DNA of 64,000 nucleotides from Erysipelotrichaceae bacterium (GTDB lineage Bacteria > Bacillota_I > Bacilli_A > Erysipelotrichales > Erysipelotrichaceae), in NCBI GenBank assembly GCA_029101345.1, contig JAQXQU010000101.1:1-64000 (forward strand), given 5' to 3'. A program made the position numbers and the translations under genes. A model generated the notes under the pieces. It was given only the letters and a program-made list of their open reading frames with translations. It was not told the DNA's origin and searched no databases. This document shows positions 27,482-38,316 of the stretch, piece by piece. Within the stretch, counting starts at the first letter, position 1. Each line of letters begins with the position of its first letter.

Positions 27482-28993
27482 ATGGCAAAGTTTTTTGAAG
27501 AAGTTTCTCGTACATTTAATGAATACCTGATTGTTCCTGGCTATTCTTCAGCAGAACATACACCAGACAAGGTTTCCCTAAAGACGCCTTTGGTCAAGTT
27601 CAAAAAAGGCGAAGAGCCAGCAATCGCATTAAAGATACCGATGGTTTCAGCAATTATGCAATCAGTTTCCAATGATACTATGGCTGTTGCTTTGGCCAAG
27701 GAAGGCGGTGTCAGTTTCATTTATGGTTCCCAGACTATTGAAGAAGAAGCGGAAATGGTCAAAAGAGCCAAGAACTACAAAGCTGGCTTTGTACTATCTG
27801 ATTCCAATGTCCAGCCTGATACAACAATCACTGAGCTGATTGAACTTGTTAAAAGAACCGGTCATTCAACAGTTGCGGTTACAGCTGATGGCAGTCCGCA
27901 TGGTAAATTGCTAGGCCTGATTACCAGCCGTGACTACCGCATTAGCCGCGTTGATATGTTATCAAAGGTCTCTGAACATATGACATCGATTGAACATCTG
28001 ATCTGCGGTCATGTTTCAATGTCCTTAGGTGAATGCAATGACATGATCTGGGATAATAAGCTCAATACGCTTCCTATCCTTGATGATGATGGCAACTTGC
28101 AGTATATGGTCTTTAGAAAAGACTATGATTCCCATAAGGAATATCCAAATGAAATGCTTGACAAGTACAAGAGATATGTGGTTGGTGCCGGCATCAATAC
28201 CAGAGACTATGCACAACGCGTTCCTGCGCTTGTCAATGCGGGTGCAGATGTCTTGTGCATCGATTCATCGGAAGGCTTCTCACAGTTCCAGGCTGATACC
28301 ATCAAGTGGATCAGAGAACACTATGGCGATAATGTCAAGGTTGGCGCTGGTAATATCGTTGACCGTGATGGCTTCCGTTTCCTTGCCGAAGCAGGCGCTG
28401 ACTTTATCAAGATTGGCATTGGTGGCGGTTCTATCTGCATTACCAGAGAAACCAAAGGCATTGGCCGTGGTCAGGCAACGGCAGTTATTGAAGTTGCCAA
28501 GGCCCGTGACGAATATTTCGAAGAGACGGGAATCTATGTTCCAATCTGCTCGGATGGTGGCATTGTCTATGACCATCACATCACATTGGCATTGGCTATG
28601 GGTGCTGACTTTGTCATGCTGGGCCGTTATTTCTCAAGGTTTGAGGAATCACCAACTAATAAGATCATGATCAAGGGATCATATTATAAGGAATACTGGG
28701 GCGAAGGCTCCAACCGTGCTCGCAACTGGCAAAGATATGACCATGGTGGCAAGAAGACTTATCTGGCATTTGAAGAGGGCGTTGATTCCTATGTACCTTA
28801 TGCTGGTACCTTGAAGGATAATGTCAATACAACACTTTTGAAGGTCAAGTCAACCATGTGCAATTGCGGTGCTCTGACAATTTCTGAACTAAGGGAAAAG
28901 GCAAGGCTGACTGTTGTATCATCGACTTCCATTGTTGAAGGCGGTGCACATGATGTCATTATCAAAAACAGAAACGACTCATTCGAAAACTAG
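27482..28993 (+). CDS. guaB: IMP dehydrogenase
   Basis: [32 protein letters not shown] pair, [29 protein letters not shown]; start at ATG 27482 with SD AAGAGGTG. Confidence 0.93.
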   Translation: MAKFFEEVSRTFNEYLIVPGYSSAEHTPDKVSLKTPLVKFKKGEEPAIALKIPMVSAIMQSVSNDTMAVALAKEGGVSFIYGSQTIEEEAEMVKRAKNYKAGFVLSDSNVQPDTTITELIELVKRTGHSTVAVTADGSPHGKLLGLITSRDYRISRVDMLSKVSEHMTSIEHLICGHVSMSLGECNDMIWDNKLNTLPILDDDGNLQYMVFRKDYDSHKEYPNEMLDKYKRYVVGAGINTRDYAQRVPALVNAGADVLCIDSSEGFSQFQADTIKWIREHYGDNVKVGAGNIVDRDGFRFLAEAGADFIKIGIGGGSICITRETKGIGRGQATAVIEVAKARDEYFEETGIYVPICSDGGIVYDHHITLALAMGADFVMLGRYFSRFEESPTNKIMIKGSYYKEYWGEGSNRARNWQRYDHGGKKTYLAFEEGVDSYVPYAGTLKDNVNTTLLKVKSTMCNCGALTISELREKARLTVVSSTSIVEGGAHDVIIKNRNDSFEN

Positions 28994-29000
28994 CTTTACT

Positions 29001-29028
29001 AGCATTGGCAAATTGCCAATGCTTTTTT
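29001..29028 (+). terminator. Rho-independent terminator after guaB
   Basis: AGCATTGGCAA-A-TTGCCAATGCT followed by T run. Confidence 0.85.
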
Positions 29029-29035
29029 AATAAGC

Positions 29036-29064
29036 AATAAAAAAAGAAGTTCTGAGAACTTCTT
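29036..29064 (-). terminator. Rho-independent terminator after rpsT
   Basis: Minus strand AAGAAGTTCT-C-AGAACTTCTTTTTTT. Confidence 0.8.
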
Positions 29065-29073
29065 GGCTCTTTA

Positions 29074-29334
29074 TTATAAGCTTGCGACAGCTTTAGCTAA
29101 ACGTGACTTCTGTCTAGCAACAAAGTTCTTTGACTTCAGATTATCAGCTTGTGCCTTATCTAAAAGAGAGTTGCATGTATTGAATGCATTAACAGCGTCT
29201 TCCTTATTGCCAGCTTCTACAGCAGCATTGACTTTCTTGATAGCAGTCTTTAAGCGGCTCTTAGCTGAATTGTTAGCAAGGTTTTTCTTAGCATTTGTTA
29301 ATGTTCTCTTCTTCTGAGACTTGATATTTGCCAT
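29074..29334 (-). CDS. rpsT: 30S ribosomal protein S20
   Basis: MANIKSQKKRTLTNAKKNLANNSAKSRLKTAIKK; SD AAAGGAGG; start at 29334 rather than the longer ORF. Confidence 0.95.
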   Translation of the reverse strand: MANIKSQKKRTLTNAKKNLANNSAKSRLKTAIKKVNAAVEAGNKEDAVNAFNTCNSLLDKAQADNLKSKNFVARQKSRLAKAVASL

Positions 29335-29365
29335 AGTTCCTCCTTTTATACCAATACGCTTTAAT

Positions 29366-29394
29366 ATTGTAGCAAACCGATTTTTAAAATGCAA
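29366..29394 (-). promoter_or_regulatory. rpsT promoter
   Basis: Minus strand TTGCAT - 17 nt - TACAAT upstream of rpsT SD. Confidence 0.65.
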
Positions 29395-29459
29395 TATCAA
29401 GCCCAATTTATCGCCTGATTCTTTTTGTTTTGCCAAAGATAGGTTATAATCTTACTGTT

Positions 29460-30413
29460 ATGAATAGCAAGAGAATTGTATTTATGGGTACGCCTTTGTT
29501 TGCGGCTACCGTTTTAGAAGGACTGTTGAATGCCAATTACAATATTGTTGGCGTTGTTACACAAACTGATAAGAAAGTCGGAAGAAAGCAACAGCTTTCC
29601 TATTCCAAAGTCAAGGAAGTAGCTATTGCCCATGGCATTGATGTCTTCCAGCCGGAAAGGATCAAGGATGACTATGCTTTTGTCATTGATAAGAAGCCTG
29701 ATCTCATTATTACCAGCGCCTATGGCCAATTCATTCCCAAGGCCTTGCTTGATTGCCCGCCATATGGCTGCATCAATACTCATGCTTCACTTCTTCCAAG
29801 GTATCGTGGTGGTGCACCGATCCAACGTTCAATTATCAATGGTGAAAAGGAAAGCGGTGTTTCCATCATTTATATGACTGAGAAGATGGATGAAGGTGAT
29901 ATCCTGCTTCAAAAAGCATTGCCTATTGCAATAGATGATACAAATGAAACCCTCTTTGAAAAGCTTTCCGATTTGGCAAAGGACATGTTGCTGGAACTGT
30001 TGCCTGATCTTTTTGCTGGCAATATCCATCCTGTTGCACAAAACAATAACGAAGCCAGCTATGCCTATAATCTTAAGAAAGAAGAGGAATTCATAAGCTT
30101 TGATGATGATGTCAGAAGAGTCTATGATCATATCCGAGGCTTATTGAAGAATCCTGGTGCTTATGGCATTCTTGACGGCAAGAAGTTCAAGTTTATGGAA
30201 GTTGGATATCAAGCATGTGATAAAGAACTGATGCCGGGAACACTAGCATCTAATAAAGATAATCCGGTCTTAATAGCTTGCAGAAACGGCTATATCATAG
30301 TCAAGAGAATCCAGCCTGAAGGAAAAAAGGAGATGGATAGCAAGTCCTTCTATAATGGCCAGGGCCGAAATCTAGTAGGACATCAATTTGAAAGGAAGAT
30401 TGCCAATGGATAA
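29460..30413 (+). CDS. fmt: Methionyl-tRNA formyltransferase
   Basis: [53 protein letters not shown]; start ATG 29460. Confidence 0.95.
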   Translation: MNSKRIVFMGTPLFAATVLEGLLNANYNIVGVVTQTDKKVGRKQQLSYSKVKEVAIAHGIDVFQPERIKDDYAFVIDKKPDLIITSAYGQFIPKALLDCPPYGCINTHASLLPRYRGGAPIQRSIINGEKESGVSIIYMTEKMDEGDILLQKALPIAIDDTNETLFEKLSDLAKDMLLELLPDLFAGNIHPVAQNNNEASYAYNLKKEEEFISFDDDVRRVYDHIRGLLKNPGAYGILDGKKFKFMEVGYQACDKELMPGTLASNKDNPVLIACRNGYIIVKRIQPEGKKEMDSKSFYNGQGRNLVGHQFERKIANG

Positions 30414-32211
30414 AAGCAAAATCAGAAACTTTTCCATCATTGCCCATATTGATCATGGCAAGTCAACATTGGCTGACCGCATTCTTGAACTGACGGAAAC
30501 CATAACCAAAAGAGAGATGGAGGACCAGATTCTGGATTCCTTGGATCTTGAAAGGGAAAGAGGCATTACCATTAAACTCAATGTTGTTCAATTGAAATAC
30601 CGGAGCAAGGACGGAGAAGACTACATCTTCCATCTGATTGATACACCGGGCCATGTTGACTTTACCTATGAAGTATCAAGATCATTAGCAGCTTGCGATG
30701 GTGCAGTTTTGGTTGTGGATGCGGCTCAGGGGGTGGAAGCCCAAACATTGGCTAATGTCTATCTGGCTCTTGATAATGATCTGGAAATCCTGCCAGTTAT
30801 CAATAAGATTGATCTGCCTAGTGCTGATGTTGAAAGAGTCAAGAAGGAAATTGAAGACATTATTGGCATTGACTGTTCGGATGCTCCATGCATTTCTGCC
30901 AAGACAGGTCTTAATGTTGAGGATGTTCTTGAAGGCATTGTCAAATATCTGCCTAGTCCAAAAGGTGAAAAGGAGAAGCCTTTGAAAGCTCTGGTCTTTG
31001 ACTCATATTATGACTCCTACCGTGGTGTAGTTGTCTTCATCTGCGTCAAGGATGGTGAAGTCAAAACCGGTGACAAAATCAGATTCTTTGAATCTGATGC
31101 CATCTATGAAGTGACGGAAGTTGGTGTGAAGGTGCCAAAGGAAATCAGAAAGGAAAGTCTCCAAGCTGGTGAAGTTGGCTATTTATGTGCTTCCATCAAG
31201 TCAATTCAGGATGTTCATGTTGGTGATACTTTGACAAATGCCGAAAAGCCTTGCGCTCAGGCATTGCCTGGTTACCGTAAGATGAATCCAATGGTCTATT
31301 GTGGTCTTTATCCAACTGATAATGCCAAATACAATGACTTGCGTGATGCATTGGAAAAGCTGCAGCTCAATGACTCTTCACTGACTTTTGAGGCTGAATC
31401 ATCAAAGGCTTTGGGCTTTGGCTTCAGGTTAGGCTTCCTGGGTCTTCTTCATATGGAAGTCATTCAGGAAAGACTGGAAAGGGAATATGGACTAAGTCTT
31501 ATTGCTACAGCGCCATCGGTTATCTACAAGGTTGTTCTTACCAATGGTGAAGAAATGATGATTGACAACCCATCCATGTTGCCTGACCAGACTACCATTC
31601 ATCACATTGAGGAACCTTATGTCAAAGCTTCAATCATGGTGCCAAATGAATATATTGGCCCAATTATGGAATTGTCCCAGCAGAAAAGGGGCATCTATCA
31701 GGAAATGGTCTATCTTGATGATAATCGCAATCAGATCATTTATGAAATGCCTTTGTCTGAAGTAATCTTTGAATACTTTGACAAGCTTAAATCTGTCTCC
31801 AAGGGTTATGCATCCCTGGATTATGAGATGATAGGCTATCGTGAATCAAAGCTTGTCAAGATGGATATTCTGCTTAATGGTGAAATCGTCGATGCTTTGA
31901 GCATTATTGTTCATAAGGACTTTGCCTATAGCCGAGGCCAGGCCATTACTTCCAAATTGAAGGAACTGATTCCTTCTCATCAATTTGAAATACCAGTTCA
32001 GGCCGCTGTCAACAACAAGGTCATTGCCCGTACCAATATCAAAGCAGTACGAAAGAATGTCTTAGCCAAGTGCTATGGTGGTGACATTTCCCGTAAGAAG
32101 AAGCTTTTGGAAAAGCAAAAGGAAGGCAAGAAGCGAATGAAGGCAGTTGGCAGTGTTGAAATACCTCAGGAAGCTTTTATGGCTGTCCTGTCAATGGATG
32201 ATGACAAATAG
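30406..32211 (+). CDS. lepA: Elongation factor 4 (LepA)
   Basis: [59 protein letters not shown]. Confidence 0.96.
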   Translation: MDKSKIRNFSIIAHIDHGKSTLADRILELTETITKREMEDQILDSLDLERERGITIKLNVVQLKYRSKDGEDYIFHLIDTPGHVDFTYEVSRSLAACDGAVLVVDAAQGVEAQTLANVYLALDNDLEILPVINKIDLPSADVERVKKEIEDIIGIDCSDAPCISAKTGLNVEDVLEGIVKYLPSPKGEKEKPLKALVFDSYYDSYRGVVVFICVKDGEVKTGDKIRFFESDAIYEVTEVGVKVPKEIRKESLQAGEVGYLCASIKSIQDVHVGDTLTNAEKPCAQALPGYRKMNPMVYCGLYPTDNAKYNDLRDALEKLQLNDSSLTFEAESSKALGFGFRLGFLGLLHMEVIQERLEREYGLSLIATAPSVIYKVVLTNGEEMMIDNPSMLPDQTTIHHIEEPYVKASIMVPNEYIGPIMELSQQKRGIYQEMVYLDDNRNQIIYEMPLSEVIFEYFDKLKSVSKGYASLDYEMIGYRESKLVKMDILLNGEIVDALSIIVHKDFAYSRGQAITSKLKELIPSHQFEIPVQAAVNNKVIARTNIKAVRKNVLAKCYGGDISRKKKLLEKQKEGKKRMKAVGSVEIPQEAFMAVLSMDDDK

Positions 32212-33289
32212 GATACCACATTTATATCTCCATATCCCTTTCTGTTCAAGCATTTGCCATTATTGCGATTTTTGCCATGTCGTCTATGATCGAAAACTGG
32301 CATTGGATTATCTTGAAAAAATCAAAGCTGAATTAGCCGAATATGATGGCAATGCCTTTGATACCATCTATATTGGCGGAGGAACACCAACAGCTCTTGA
32401 CCATGATCTTTTTGCTTGCTTGCTTGATCTGATCAAGCCTTTTGCGGATAGTGCCAAAGAGATAACAATAGAGGCCAATCCTGAAAATCTTGATGATGAA
32501 AAGATTGATATGATTGTTGGCAGCGGCATCAACCGGATTTCTCTGGGCCTGCAATCGATCAATAATGAACTTCTGAAACTGATGAACCGCAAGCATCAGG
32601 CATTCGATTTTGCAAATACTGTCTATAAGCTGAAACAAAAAGGCTTAGGCAACATTTCTGTTGATCTCATGTATTCATTGCCTAAGCAGACGATGGAAAT
32701 GCTAAAGGAAAGCCTTGAATTTGTCGTTGGCCTGGATGTTCCCCATATCTCCATCTATTCCTTGACTATTGAAGAAAACTCGGTATTTGGCAAGCTTGGC
32801 TATCAGAGCCTTGATGAAGATATGGAAGCTGATATGTACGAATACATCATCAGTTACTTGCAAAACGAGGGCTATGACCATTATGAAACATCCAATTTTG
32901 CTAGAAATGGCCACTATTCCTTACATAACATTGGTTATTGGGACTATGATGATTTTTTAGGCATCGGCGCAGGAGCGGCATCCAAGATCAAAAGCCATCG
33001 CTATTGCAATACCCGAAATATCAGAAAATACATTGCTGAAGAAAAAGCTTATGATGAAGAGCTGACCTTAAGTGTTGAAGATCAGGAATTTGAAAACATC
33101 ATGATGTCCTTGCGCATGAAAAGGGGACTTGATCTAAAGCTTTTTTATGAACGCTATAACTGCAATTTCCTTGAAAAATACAAAGAGGAGATAGCAATGG
33201 ATGATCTTCTTGCATGCAAAGATGGCCATCTATTCTGTACCAATGGCAATATTCTCAATGAAGTGCTATTAAGATTCATCAAAGACTGA
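32198..33289 (+). CDS. hemW: Radical SAM HemW (coproporphyrinogen III oxidase-like heme chaperone)
   Basis: [20 protein letters not shown] (CX3CX2C radical SAM motif), [27 protein letters not shown]. Confidence 0.92.
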   Translation: MMTNRIPHLYLHIPFCSSICHYCDFCHVVYDRKLALDYLEKIKAELAEYDGNAFDTIYIGGGTPTALDHDLFACLLDLIKPFADSAKEITIEANPENLDDEKIDMIVGSGINRISLGLQSINNELLKLMNRKHQAFDFANTVYKLKQKGLGNISVDLMYSLPKQTMEMLKESLEFVVGLDVPHISIYSLTIEENSVFGKLGYQSLDEDMEADMYEYIISYLQNEGYDHYETSNFARNGHYSLHNIGYWDYDDFLGIGAGAASKIKSHRYCNTRNIRKYIAEEKAYDEELTLSVEDQEFENIMMSLRMKRGLDLKLFYERYNCNFLEKYKEEIAMDDLLACKDGHLFCTNGNILNEVLLRFIKD

Positions 33290-33334
33290 TTTATCCTTGT
33301 AATTGGCATTTCTTATTGGTAAAATATTAATGCA

Positions 33335-33406
33335 TTTCACCTGGGTTTTAGAAGATCTCCGATCTATTGCTCGGATGAAATCAAATAAGAGAAGGAGAAA
33401 TTTAAA
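33335..33406 (+). promoter_or_regulatory. Candidate structured rpsO leader (possible S15 autoregulation)
   Basis: Long leader with TCCGATCTATTGCTCGGA stem upstream of rpsO SD; rpsO leaders are autoregulated in several phyla, but no defined S15 motif confirmed here. Confidence 0.3.
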
Positions 33407-33673
33407 ATGTTATCAAAGGCTGAAAAGCAGGCCATCATCCAGAAGTACGCTAGATTTGAAGGCGATACTGGTTCTGTAGAAGTGCAGGTTGCAATCCTGA
33501 CTGAACAGATCAATCGTTTGACTGCCCATATGCAGGCAAACAAGAAGGACTTCCATTCCAATAGAGGTCTATTGATGATGGTTGGCAAGAGAAGAAGCTT
33601 TCTTGAGTATCTGAAGAGAACTGATGTCAACAGATATCGTGAACTTGTCAAGAACTTAGGTTTAAGAAAGTAG
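33407..33673 (+). CDS. rpsO: 30S ribosomal protein S15
   Basis: [55 protein letters not shown]. Confidence 0.96.
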   Translation: MLSKAEKQAIIQKYARFEGDTGSVEVQVAILTEQINRLTAHMQANKKDFHSNRGLLMMVGKRRSFLEYLKRTDVNRYRELVKNLGLRK

Positions 33674-33684
33674 TTCTCAAAATT

Positions 33685-33707
33685 AGCTGCAGATGCAGCT
33701 TTTTTTA
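33685..33707 (+). terminator. Rho-independent terminator after rpsO
   Basis: AGCTGCAGATGCAGCT followed by TTTTTTT. Confidence 0.75.
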
Positions 33708-33716
33708 TCCTAACTG

Positions 33717-33734
33717 AATAAACAAATGTTTATT
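33717..33734. promoter_or_regulatory. Candidate TetR operator
   Basis: Inverted repeat AATAAAC-AAAT-GTTTATT immediately upstream of the TetR gene. Confidence 0.55.
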
Positions 33735-33753
33735 ATTTTATAGAGGAGTTAAT

Positions 33754-34389
33754 ATGGCACAAACGCTAAAAGAAGAAGTCAAGAGGAGAATCATCGAGGC
33801 TGCTAAGGCTGAATTCTATGATAAAGGCTATGAAAAGGCATCGATGCGAACTATTGCCAAAAGAGCAGAAATGACAGTTGGCAATATCTACCGCTATTTT
33901 GAAAACAAGGAAGCAGTCCATGCCTATATTACTGGCAGTACAAGTGAAGATATCGAAAATGCCATCAAGAAACTGGCAAGCCATAAGATCAGCTTTGAAA
34001 CATCGGTTTATGGTGTCAAACCCAATATCAAGGATATAAGCCAGATGCTTGATGAATTCGCTGATGATCTTGTTGGAATCTATGTTTCAAATAAAGAGGA
34101 ATTCGTCATTCTTTTTACTGATGAAAAGTCAAAAGAGATGCTGACAAGCTTCTTTTGGAAGATCTTCAAGTATATTATCATGACCTGCTACCCATTGAAG
34201 AAGTTTGAAAAGCAGGTTGGTATCATCACCTTGTCTTTTGCCAACAGCATTTTTGCTGGTCTGCCTGTATATTTTAAGGAAGAGCAGGAATCCGCCCATT
34301 CCTTAGCCAATATGCTCAAGATCTATTTCAGAATCTATGCATCAATGCTGGACTTTGATATTAGAATGATACTAAATTCCCTTAATTAG
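33754..34389 (+). CDS. TetR/AcrR-family transcriptional regulator
   Basis: N-terminal HTH: RRIIEAAKAEFYDKGYEKASMRTIAKRAEMTVGNIYRYFENKEAV. Confidence 0.9.
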   Translation: MAQTLKEEVKRRIIEAAKAEFYDKGYEKASMRTIAKRAEMTVGNIYRYFENKEAVHAYITGSTSEDIENAIKKLASHKISFETSVYGVKPNIKDISQMLDEFADDLVGIYVSNKEEFVILFTDEKSKEMLTSFFWKIFKYIIMTCYPLKKFEKQVGIITLSFANSIFAGLPVYFKEEQESAHSLANMLKIYFRIYASMLDFDIRMILNSLN

Positions 34390-34441
34390 CATTATTTTAT
34401 GCTAAAATAAATAAGTTAAAAATAAGAAAAGAGAGAGAAAG

Positions 34442-36634
34442 ATGAAAGAAGTATTTACTTTGGATTTCTACGGTCGTACTTTAACTGTCGAGACTGGTGA
34501 AATCGCTAAGCAGGCTGGTGGGTCTGCTCTGGTCAGATATGATGATACCGTCATCCTATCAACCGCTACTGCTTCAAGTGTTGCTAAAGATACAGATTTT
34601 TTCCCATTAACAGTATCATTTGAAGAAAAGCTTTATTCAGTTGGCAAGATTCCTGGTGGTTTTTTACGAAGAGAGGGACGTCCATCTGAACATGCTACAC
34701 TTACTGCCCGTCTGATTGATAGGCCAATCCGTCCGTTATTTGCAGAAGGCTTCAGAAATGAAGTCCAGGTTGTCAATACCTGCTTGTCTGTTGATACTGA
34801 CAAGACTTCAGAAATGACAGCCTTATTTGGTGCCTCACTTGCTCTATGCATATCCAATATCCCATTCAATGGCCCAGTTGCCGGTGTCAAGGTTGGTTAT
34901 GTTGATGGGGAATTTGTAGTCAATCCAACTGTTGAACAGATGTCTAATTCACTGATTGATTTGACTGTTGCTGGTACAAAATATGCTTTGAACATGGTTG
35001 AAGCAGGTGCTAAGCAAGTCAGTGAGGAACTGATGCTTGATGCCTTGATGTTTGGTCATGAAAAGATCAAGGAATTATGTGCTTTTGAAGAGGAAATCAT
35101 TGCCAAAGTCGGAAAAGAAAAGATGGAGGTTGTCCTCTATGAAATCAATCCACTTGTTAAGGAATATGTTGATGCTAATGGCAAGGAACGTCTTGAAAAG
35201 GCTGTTTCCATTAAGCTGAAGCTTGAAAGATATGGTGCCATTGATGATATCACTGCTGAAATGCAGGCTCATTTTGATGAAGTTGAAGGATTAAGTGATA
35301 ATGAAATTGCCAAGCTGAAGAAGCAAGCTGGCGAATACTGTACAGAAATAGTTGCTAATGAAGTTAGAAGACTGATCAGTGTTGAACATATCAGACCTGA
35401 TGGCCGTGCTCTTGATGAATTAAGACCTCTGGATTCACAGGTTGATCTCTTGCCAAGAGTCCATGGTTCAGCGATGTTTACAAGAGGCGAGACACAGGTA
35501 CTTTCGGTAACTACTCTTGGTCCTCTAGGTGATAACCAGATAATTGATGATCTGACTGCTGTTGAAGAAAAGCGATTCATGCATCATTACAACTTCCCAC
35601 CATATTCGGTAGGTGAAGTAGGCAGAATGGGCAATCCTGGCCGTCGTGAAATTGGCCATGGTGCCTTAGGTGAAAGAGCTCTATTGCAGGTTCTGCCTAC
35701 TGAAGAGGAATTCCCTTATGCAATCAGAACAGTTGCTGAAGTTCTGGAATCCAATGGTTCTTCCTCCCAGGCATCAATCTGTGCTGGTACAATGTCCCTG
35801 ATGGCTGCTGGTGTACCAATCAAGGCTCCGGTTGCCGGCGTTGCAATGGGTCTTATTACTACTGGTGACCATTATGCAATCCTAACTGATATTCAAGGCA
35901 TGGAAGACCATTATGGTGATATGGACTTCAAAGTAGCCGGTACCAAGGATGGCATTACTGCGCTGCAGATGGATATCAAGATAGATGGCATTACAAAGGA
36001 AATCTTTGCTGAAGCATTAGCACAGGCTCATAAGGGCAGAATGGAAATCCTTGAAAACATGATGGGCGCTATTTCTGAACCTCGTGCAGATGTTTCTGAA
36101 TATGCTCCAAAGATGGATACATTTACTATTCCTACTGACAAGATCAGAGAAGTCATTGGTACTGGTGGCAAGACTATCAATCAGATCATTGAAGACTGTG
36201 ATGGTGTCAAGATTGATATTGATGATGATGGCAAGGTAGTCATTTACCATCAGAACCGTGCTGCTATCAACAAGGCCAAGGAAACAATTCAGCTTATCTG
36301 CAAGGTGGCTGAAGTTGGCGAAGTCTATGATGCCAAGGTTGTCAGAATTGAAAAATATGGTGCGTTTGTTGAACTGTTCAAGGGTCAGGATGCACTTCTT
36401 CATGTTTCCAAGATCAGAAATGAACGTGTAGAAAAGGTTGAAGATGTCCTCAAGCTTGGTGACCATATCAAAGTCAAGGTCATGGAAATTGATGACAAGG
36501 GCAAAGTCAATGTCTCTGCTAAGGCTCTTTTGCCAAAACCAGAAAAACAGCCAAAGGAAGAAGCTAAGGTTGAACCAGAGGCAGAGGAAAAGAAGCCTGT
36601 TGGTGAAAAGCGTTTCTTCGGCAAGAAAAGCTAA
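34442..36634 (+). CDS. pnp: Polyribonucleotide nucleotidyltransferase
   Basis: RNase PH repeats, [16 protein letters not shown] and S1 domains at C-terminus. Confidence 0.96.
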   Translation: MKEVFTLDFYGRTLTVETGEIAKQAGGSALVRYDDTVILSTATASSVAKDTDFFPLTVSFEEKLYSVGKIPGGFLRREGRPSEHATLTARLIDRPIRPLFAEGFRNEVQVVNTCLSVDTDKTSEMTALFGASLALCISNIPFNGPVAGVKVGYVDGEFVVNPTVEQMSNSLIDLTVAGTKYALNMVEAGAKQVSEELMLDALMFGHEKIKELCAFEEEIIAKVGKEKMEVVLYEINPLVKEYVDANGKERLEKAVSIKLKLERYGAIDDITAEMQAHFDEVEGLSDNEIAKLKKQAGEYCTEIVANEVRRLISVEHIRPDGRALDELRPLDSQVDLLPRVHGSAMFTRGETQVLSVTTLGPLGDNQIIDDLTAVEEKRFMHHYNFPPYSVGEVGRMGNPGRREIGHGALGERALLQVLPTEEEFPYAIRTVAEVLESNGSSSQASICAGTMSLMAAGVPIKAPVAGVAMGLITTGDHYAILTDIQGMEDHYGDMDFKVAGTKDGITALQMDIKIDGITKEIFAEALAQAHKGRMEILENMMGAISEPRADVSEYAPKMDTFTIPTDKIREVIGTGGKTINQIIEDCDGVKIDIDDDGKVVIYHQNRAAINKAKETIQLICKVAEVGEVYDAKVVRIEKYGAFVELFKGQDALLHVSKIRNERVEKVEDVLKLGDHIKVKVMEIDDKGKVNVSAKALLPKPEKQPKEEAKVEPEAEEKKPVGEKRFFGKKS

Positions 36635-37254
36635 TGCGTATGCGTAAGAAGAAATGGGTTGCACCATTTCTTGAAAGCGAAAACCGCTATCTGTTAAGAA
36701 ATCCCAAGTCTTTGGCCACAAAGCTTCCGGTTTATCTTGAAATTGGCATGGGCATGGGTGATTTCATTACCAAAAGTGCAAATGCAAACAAGGATGTCTT
36801 CTATTTGGGTCTTGAAAGAGACGAAACCTGTGTAGCTCGGGCTATTCAAAAAGCTGAAGAACTTGAACTTGAAAATTTCCAAGTGATCTTAGGCAATGCT
36901 ATGATGATTGGCGAGATGTTTGATGAGTCTTCAATCGATCGGATTTATCTGCATTTTTCTGATCCCTGGCCAAAGAAAGGGCACCACAAGCGCAGACTTA
37001 CTTATGGTTCCTTCTTGGAAATGTATGCAAGAATACTGAAGCCTCATGGTGATCTGGTCTTCAAAACTGATAACCGGCCTTTCTTTGATGATTCCTTGGA
37101 ATACTTTGCCAACTCAGAATTCAAGACCGATGTGGTAGATTATGACTATCACAGGATATCAAGAAGTGAACCTATGACCGGTTATGAGGCGAAGTTTTCC
37201 GCTTTGGGCGAAAAGATCAATTATGCTCATTTCCTATTAGATAAAGACAACTAA
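36634..37254 (+). CDS. trmB: tRNA (guanine-N7-)-methyltransferase
   Basis: LEIGMGMGDFI, LHFSDPWPKKGHHKRRLT. Confidence 0.94.
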   Translation: MRMRKKKWVAPFLESENRYLLRNPKSLATKLPVYLEIGMGMGDFITKSANANKDVFYLGLERDETCVARAIQKAEELELENFQVILGNAMMIGEMFDESSIDRIYLHFSDPWPKKGHHKRRLTYGSFLEMYARILKPHGDLVFKTDNRPFFDDSLEYFANSEFKTDVVDYDYHRISRSEPMTGYEAKFSALGEKINYAHFLLDKDN

Positions 37255-37271
37255 CCAAGTTGTCTTTTCTT
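37243..37271 (+). terminator. Terminator overlapping 3' end of trmB
   Basis: AAAGACAACT-AACC-AAGTTGTCTTTTCTTTTT. Confidence 0.75.
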
Positions 37272-37306
37272 TTTCCTAGGTATTTGCTTTGATGTATAAT
37301 AAAGAC

Positions 37307-38302
37307 ATGAAATTTTTAAGAAAAATACTGCTGACAGCTCTAGCCTGTTTTATTCTTTGCGGATGTTCAGCATCTTCAAAGACATATGTTGCTTATACTA
37401 TCTATCCTTTGGGCTTTCTTCTTGACCGTATTGCTGGTGACCGTGTCGATACCATTTCCATTCAGGATGATACAAATCATGTCACTAATGCCCAGATTCT
37501 AGAAAACTATCAGGAAATAATTGATAATTCATCATATTTCTTCCATATTGGTACTCTTGAACCCTATTATGGCATCTATGAAGAAGACTTCATCAATTCG
37601 GATGTGAAGTCCATTGACTTATCTACTCTTAATGCCATCTATAAGTTTCAACGCTATACTTTGGCTTATGTTGATGGCAAGGAAACCTATGTTGAAGGAC
37701 CATATTATGAAAGCGATATCTTCAATGATGTAGATATTGATGATCTTGATCTCTACTTATGGCTAGATCCAATTGGCATGTTGTCAATGGCTAATGATAT
37801 CTGCAATACCCTTAGTGCCAATTATGTTGAACAGTCTGCCTTTTTTACTGCTAACAAGAAGGAATTGGAAACTGAGCTGATAAATCTTGATGCTTCCTAT
37901 CAGAATCTGGCAACTAAAGTCAAGAAAGAAAACAAGACAATTCGTTTTGTCTCCATGACTGCTTCCTTTGGCACTTGGCAAAAGGCCTATGGTTTCCAAA
38001 TCTATCCTATCTGCCTTTCAAAGTATGGTGCTCTGCCATCTGAACAACAGCTTGATTTCATCAAGCAGAGAATCATTGCAGATGGAGTCCAATATATAGC
38101 TTATGAACCAAACATGAGCGAAGATATGCTTGCTCTTTTCAACCAACTGGAAAATGAATTGGGGCTCAAACGCATCAATCTGAATAACATCTCTTCACTT
38201 ACTCCTTCCCAGAAAGCTGATGGCAAGGATTACTTTGCATTGATGTATGAGAACCTAACTGTCCTTGAAAACATTGCGACTGGTGAAATAACTGCTGAAT
38301 AG
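37307..38302 (+). CDS. ZnuA/AdcA-like (cluster A-I) solute-binding lipoprotein, metal ligands apparently degenerate
   Basis: Signal peptide with lipobox FILCGC; DRIAGDRVDTISIQDDTNHVTN, LYLWLDPIGMLSMANDIC, ASFGTWQKAYGFQIYPI, EPNMSEDM resemble the ZnuA fold. Confidence 0.75.
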   Translation: MKFLRKILLTALACFILCGCSASSKTYVAYTIYPLGFLLDRIAGDRVDTISIQDDTNHVTNAQILENYQEIIDNSSYFFHIGTLEPYYGIYEEDFINSDVKSIDLSTLNAIYKFQRYTLAYVDGKETYVEGPYYESDIFNDVDIDDLDLYLWLDPIGMLSMANDICNTLSANYVEQSAFFTANKKELETELINLDASYQNLATKVKKENKTIRFVSMTASFGTWQKAYGFQIYPICLSKYGALPSEQQLDFIKQRIIADGVQYIAYEPNMSEDMLALFNQLENELGLKRINLNNISSLTPSQKADGKDYFALMYENLTVLENIATGEITAE

Positions 38303-38316
38303 TCAGGACCTGAAAT

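Noticed and set aside
28080-28670. 196-aa alternate-frame ORF inside guaB
   Set aside because: Same-strand frame shadow of IMP dehydrogenase, no recognisable domain.
33335-33406. Confident S15 autoregulatory leader call upstream of rpsO
   Set aside because: A small stem is visible but I cannot match it to a defined S15-binding motif by eye; listed only as a low-confidence feature.
36017-36721. 234-aa antisense ORF across pnp/trmB
   Set aside because: Shadow of two well-supported genes; no family motifs and no SD.
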